Source: Bordetella parapertussis
GTDB lineage: Bacteria > Pseudomonadota > Gammaproteobacteria > Burkholderiales > Burkholderiaceae_C
NCBI GenBank assembly: GCA_945873925.1
Contig: CAMCES010000017.1
Coordinates: 1-35,012, forward strand
Direction: 5' to 3'
DNA length: 35,012 nucleotides
The position numbers and the translations under genes are program-made. Of the stretch, positions 31,806 to 35,012 are shown one piece after another (the first letter of the stretch is position 1; every line of letters begins with the position of its first letter). The notes under the pieces are model-generated. The model did no database searches. It was not told the DNA's origin and worked only from the letters and a program-made list of their open reading frames with translations.

Positions 31806-32858
31806 ATGAACACTCCCCTTTCCTACAAAGACGCCGGCGTTGACATCGACGCTGGTGATGCGCTGGTTGAACGCATCAAACCCTTGGCCCAAAAAACCAT
31901 GCGCGAAGGCGTGTTGGCGGGCATTGGTGGCTTTGGTGCCTTGTTTGAGGTGCCCAAAAACTACAAAGAGCCTGTGCTGGTCAGCGGCACCGATGGCGTG
32001 GGCACCAAGTTGAAACTTGCTTTTGAATGGCAAATGCACGACACCGTGGGCATCGACTTGGTGGCCATGAGCGTCAACGATGTGCTGGTGCAAGGCGCAG
32101 AGCCCCTGTTTTTCCTCGACTACTTCGCCTGCGGCAAGCTCGATGTAGACACGGCCGCTGCTGTGGTGGGCGGGATTGCCAAGGGCTGCGAGTTGTCTGG
32201 TTGTGCCCTGATTGGCGGCGAGACCGCAGAAATGCCGGGTATGTACCCCGCTGGCGAATACGACCTGGCAGGGTTTGCCGTGGGTGTGGTGGAAAAGTCG
32301 CTGATATTGACCGGCAAAGACGTCAAGCCCGGCGACCTGGTGCTGGGCTTGGCGTCCAGCGGTGTGCACTCCAACGGCTTCAGCCTGGTGCGCAAATGCA
32401 TCGAGCGAGCTGGTGCTCATTTGCCCGTCAGCCTGGACGGTCAGCCTTTCAAACAAGCCTTGATGGCCCCGACCCGCTTGTATGTGAAATCGGTACTGGC
32501 CGCCTTGAAGGCACACCCGGTCAAAGCCTTGGCCCACATCACGGGCGGCGGCTTGACCGAGAACATCCCACGCGTGCTGCCTGACAACTGCTCGGCGCAT
32601 TTAGTGCGCAGCAGTTGGCCGCGCACCGAGCTGTTTGGCTGGTTGCAAGCCACCGCAGGCATTGACGAAACCGAGATGTGCCGCACTTTCAACAACGGCA
32701 TTGGCATGGTGCTGGTGCTCGATGCCGCGCAGGCGGATGCATGCGCCCAAACCTTAGCTGGCCTGGGCGAAGAGGTTTATCGGATTGGTGTGATCGCTGA
32801 ACGTGGCAACGGCGCAGCCGTCGTGATCAATCAGGGCTTGCTTGGCCATATGCAATAA
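31806..32858 (+). CDS. purM: Phosphoribosylformylglycinamidine cyclo-ligase (AIR synthetase)
   Basis: ATP-dependent ring closure of FGAM to AIR in purine synthesis. 350 residues from ATG 31806 (MNTPLSYKDAGVDIDAGD). VSGTDGVGTKLKLA, DLVAMSVNDVLVQGAEPLFFLDYFA, GGETAEMPGMY and ITGGGLTENIPRVLP are the family signatures. No neighbouring pur genes, which is normal in this group. Converges with the SirB1-family gene. A short CCG/CGG hairpin follows the stop but is too weak to call a terminator. Confidence 0.97.
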   Translation: MNTPLSYKDAGVDIDAGDALVERIKPLAQKTMREGVLAGIGGFGALFEVPKNYKEPVLVSGTDGVGTKLKLAFEWQMHDTVGIDLVAMSVNDVLVQGAEPLFFLDYFACGKLDVDTAAAVVGGIAKGCELSGCALIGGETAEMPGMYPAGEYDLAGFAVGVVEKSLILTGKDVKPGDLVLGLASSGVHSNGFSLVRKCIERAGAHLPVSLDGQPFKQALMAPTRLYVKSVLAALKAHPVKALAHITGGGLTENIPRVLPDNCSAHLVRSSWPRTELFGWLQATAGIDETEMCRTFNNGIGMVLVLDAAQADACAQTLAGLGEEVYRIGVIAERGNGAAVVINQGLLGHMQ

Positions 32859-32897
32859 GCCGTTGCAAGCGGTTTGTTCACCCATGCCGAAGTTGCA

Positions 32898-33608
32898 TCA
32901 AACGGGTAGCAACACCGCCAAGCGCGCCTGCACCTTGCCCAACCGCGCTTGATCGCCCAAGCGTCGGTAGATTTCTTGCAAATTGCGCAACATCCGGGCG
33001 ATGATGTCACGGGGCGAGGCGGGCTCTAGGTGAAACGCCAGCGCATCGTCAGACACCGCATTGAGCCTGCCGGGCTTGGCGCCGTGCAGCCAAGGAATCA
33101 AACGCTCCGCCAAATCATCGCGGCTCAATGATTCACCGCTGAACGGGTCGAGCACCACATGGCCTTCTTGCGGGTAAGTCAAGTCCAGCTTGACCAAAAA
33201 ATGGCCGGGAAAGCCCACCCCGTGCACCTTCAAACCCACGCTCTGCCCCAACTCCAGCCACAACACCGCCAAACTGATCGGGATGCCCAAACGCCGCTCC
33301 AACACCCGGTTGAGGTAGCTGTTGTTGGGGTCGTCGTAGTGGTTGATGTTGCCGGCAAAACGCAGTTCCTCGTAGAACAACTGGTTCAAGGCACGCAGCT
33401 TGTCCAAAGGGTCAGCCCCTGGCATCAAACGACGTTTGAGCTTGGCGCTGAGTTGGTCAACCTCTCCCAGCACCTGCTGGATGTCCAGACTGGGGTATTC
33501 ATCTTGGGCCAGGCTGACCGCGGTTTCCAGCAAGGGAAACTCGTCATCGCTCTGCACCAAGGTGGTGAAATAGTCCAAGGCGCTGGGCAACTGTAATTTG
33601 TAGTTCAT
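32898..33608 (-). CDS. SirB1-family protein (transglutaminase-like, UPF0162)
   Basis: 236 residues, soluble. The central domain (about 75-165) with NQLFYEELRFAGN, YLNRVLERRLGIPISLAVLWLELG and VHGVGFPGHFLVK is the SirB1/transglutaminase-like signature. The usual Cys nucleophile is not evident, as in many SirB1 members. The C-terminal part (about 185-236) looks like a degenerate TPR. Function is poorly known. It ends the run after murJ (15 nt gap), so the two are probably cotranscribed. Confidence 0.85.
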   Translation of the reverse strand: MNYKLQLPSALDYFTTLVQSDDEFPLLETAVSLAQDEYPSLDIQQVLGEVDQLSAKLKRRLMPGADPLDKLRALNQLFYEELRFAGNINHYDDPNNSYLNRVLERRLGIPISLAVLWLELGQSVGLKVHGVGFPGHFLVKLDLTYPQEGHVVLDPFSGESLSRDDLAERLIPWLHGAKPGRLNAVSDDALAFHLEPASPRDIIARMLRNLQEIYRRLGDQARLGKVQARLAVLLPV

Positions 33609-33623
33609 GACCGGATCATGCCT

Positions 33624-35012
33624 TCAGCGCCGCCACAGCGCACGCAAGTCCACCCCAAGACCACTCAAAACAGCGAAATAAACAACACCTGCGACGGCTA
33701 CCACCGCGGTCATCAAACCGACTCGCCAGAGAGCTTGCGATTGCAAAGCCGTCCAGTCCCATTGTTGCGCAGCCCAGAACAACAAGCCGCCAAACACTGC
33801 AGAGGCCAACAACACCTGCATGACCAACTTGAACCAACCAGCCAAGGGTTGGTATTTGCCTTGTATCCTCAAGCCAATGAGCAGACTCAGGGCATTGAGC
33901 AAAGCCCCAAGCCCAATCGACAAGGTGAGCGCGGCATGCGCCAAATACGGCACCAGCAGCCAGTTCATGATTTGGGTGAACACCAACACCATCACCGCGA
34001 TTTGCACCGGGGTGCGGGTGTCTTGGTTCGCAAAAAACCCAGGTGCCAGCACCTTGATCGCCACCAAGCCCAACAAACCAACGCCATAGCCGGTCAAAGC
34101 TGCCGAGGTTTGAAGCACATCCAGTGCAGTGAACGCGCCATAGTGGTAGATCACAGACACCAAGGGCTTGGCAAACACCAACAGGGCCACCGCACAAGGC
34201 CAAGCCAACAGCAGCACCAGCCGCAAACCCCAGTCCAGCATGGCGCTGTAACGCGCACTGTCGCCACTGGCTTTGGCGGCTGACAGCTGCGGCATCAACA
34301 CCACCCCCAAGGCCACACCCAGCAAAGCGATAGGAAACTCCATCAAGCGGTCGGCGTAATTCACCCAACTCACACTGCCGGGGGTCATGTAAGAGGCGAT
34401 CTGGGTGTTGATCAGCAAAGACAGTTGCGCCACGCCCACGCCCAGCAACGCCGGGCCCATCAAACCCAAGATGCGCCGGGTACCGCCATCGGTCCAAGCG
34501 TCACGCAAGCCGCGCGGCGAGACAGCGATGCGCGGCAGCAGCCCCAGGCTTATGAGCGCCGGAATTTGCACCGCCAACTGCAACACCCCGCCGAGCATGA
34601 CCCCGGCCGCCAAAGCAAAGATGGGTTCCACCCCCTGCGAGCCCAGCCAGGGCGCGCCCAGCCAGGCCGCCAAAATCATGCAGACATTGAGCAAAACGGG
34701 CGTGGCCGCAGGCACCGCAAAACGCCGCCAGGTGTTCAAGATACCCGCCGACAAGGCCACCATGGACATGAAAGCGATGTAGGGAAACATGTAGCGCGTG
34801 AGGCTGACCGCGGTGGTCATGCCCGTGGGCGATTGCTGCAAGCCACTGGCCATCAGCCAAACCAAGCCGGGTGCGGCCAGCACGCCCAGCAAGCTGGTCA
34901 ACAGCACGGCCCAAGCCAGCACCGAGGCCACTTTGTCAATCAAGGCTTGGGTGGCAGCGTCACCCTGCTCGGCCCGGGTAGCGGCCAATACCGGCACAAA
35001 CGCTTGGCTGAA
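33624..35012 (-). CDS. murJ: Lipid II flippase MurJ (MviN), N-terminus beyond window
   Basis: Flips lipid II across the inner membrane for peptidoglycan synthesis. 462 residues are visible; the frame is open to the window edge, starting in FSQAFVPVLAA. This corresponds to about residue 50-60 of complete MurJ, so roughly the first helix and a half is missing. Many membrane helices follow. Family signatures include YMFPYIAFMSM, FAVPAATPVLLN, GSVSWVNYADRLMEFPIALLGVALGVVLMPQLS and LAPGFFANQDTRTPVQIA. Followed closely by the SirB1-family gene on the same strand. Confidence 0.95.
   Translation of the reverse strand, partial: FSQAFVPVLAATRAEQGDAATQALIDKVASVLAWAVLLTSLLGVLAAPGLVWLMASGLQQSPTGMTTAVSLTRYMFPYIAFMSMVALSAGILNTWRRFAVPAATPVLLNVCMILAAWLGAPWLGSQGVEPIFALAAGVMLGGVLQLAVQIPALISLGLLPRIAVSPRGLRDAWTDGGTRRILGLMGPALLGVGVAQLSLLINTQIASYMTPGSVSWVNYADRLMEFPIALLGVALGVVLMPQLSAAKASGDSARYSAMLDWGLRLVLLLAWPCAVALLVFAKPLVSVIYHYGAFTALDVLQTSAALTGYGVGLLGLVAIKVLAPGFFANQDTRTPVQIAVMVLVFTQIMNWLLVPYLAHAALTLSIGLGALLNALSLLIGLRIQGKYQPLAGWFKLVMQVLLASAVFGGLLFWAAQQWDWTALQSQALWRVGLMTAVVAVAGVVYFAVLSGLGVDLRALWRR

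Noticed and set aside
32862..32880. CCG/CGG hairpin after purM as a terminator
   Set aside because: Stem of only three pairs and a broken T run.

Overview
The window reads as chromosomal DNA of a betaproteobacterium in the order Burkholderiales, most likely Comamonadaceae. This is inferred from gene content and protein style (tRNA-Leu-tig-clpP-clpX-lon order, rpsP-rimM-trmD-rplS, orn-M48-rsgA, HpnCDE squalene synthesis, Hda next to a PerM-type permease), not from a database match. Almost all of it is dense core genome with four-base ATGA-type overlaps. No rRNA, CRISPR array or insertion sequence was seen.

Layout. Positions 1-700 hold the N-terminal part of a tyrosine recombinase, cut by the window edge, next to tRNA-Cys. 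This looks like the edge of an integrated element and has a base signature unlike the rest (about 28 TGCA tetramers in 720 nt). Positions 740-6865 (minus strand) hold tRNA-Leu(UAG), trigger factor, ClpP, ClpX, Lon, tRNA-Gly, tRNA-Cys and a terminator: a protein quality-control block. Positions 6873-11135 (minus) hold an RND efflux pump and its lipoprotein adaptor, with an operator-like repeat filling the promoter spacer. Positions 11220-15173 (plus) hold hpnC-hpnD-hpnE-hemH, chained by overlaps: three squalene-forming enzymes followed by ferrochelatase.

Positions 15211-17974 (minus) hold bactofilin, membrane-anchored M23 endopeptidase, second bactofilin, and a RodZ-like helix-turn-helix membrane protein. 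This is a probable cell-shape or local wall-remodelling module, expressed from a region of about 84 percent AT, and is the most interesting accessory system here. Positions 18297-22843 hold a DEAD-box RNA helicase and oligoribonuclease (minus), then an M48 membrane protease and RsgA (plus). Positions 22882-26799 (minus) hold a CobD/CbiB-family membrane protein, a CoA pyrophosphatase, and the bL19, TrmD, RimM and bS16 ribosome operon. Positions 26954-31728 hold a TM2-domain membrane protein (plus), then FolK, PcnB, a HAD phosphatase, Hda and a PerM/AI-2E-family permease (minus). Positions 31806-35012 hold purM (plus), then a SirB1-family protein and MurJ (minus, cut by the window end).

Functional links: protein folding and degradation are grouped in one strand block. 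RNA turnover and ribosome maturation genes (helicase, Orn, RsgA, RimM, TrmD, PcnB) recur through the middle. Envelope genes (bactofilins, M23, RodZ-like, MurJ, RND pump, squalene synthesis) make up much of the rest.
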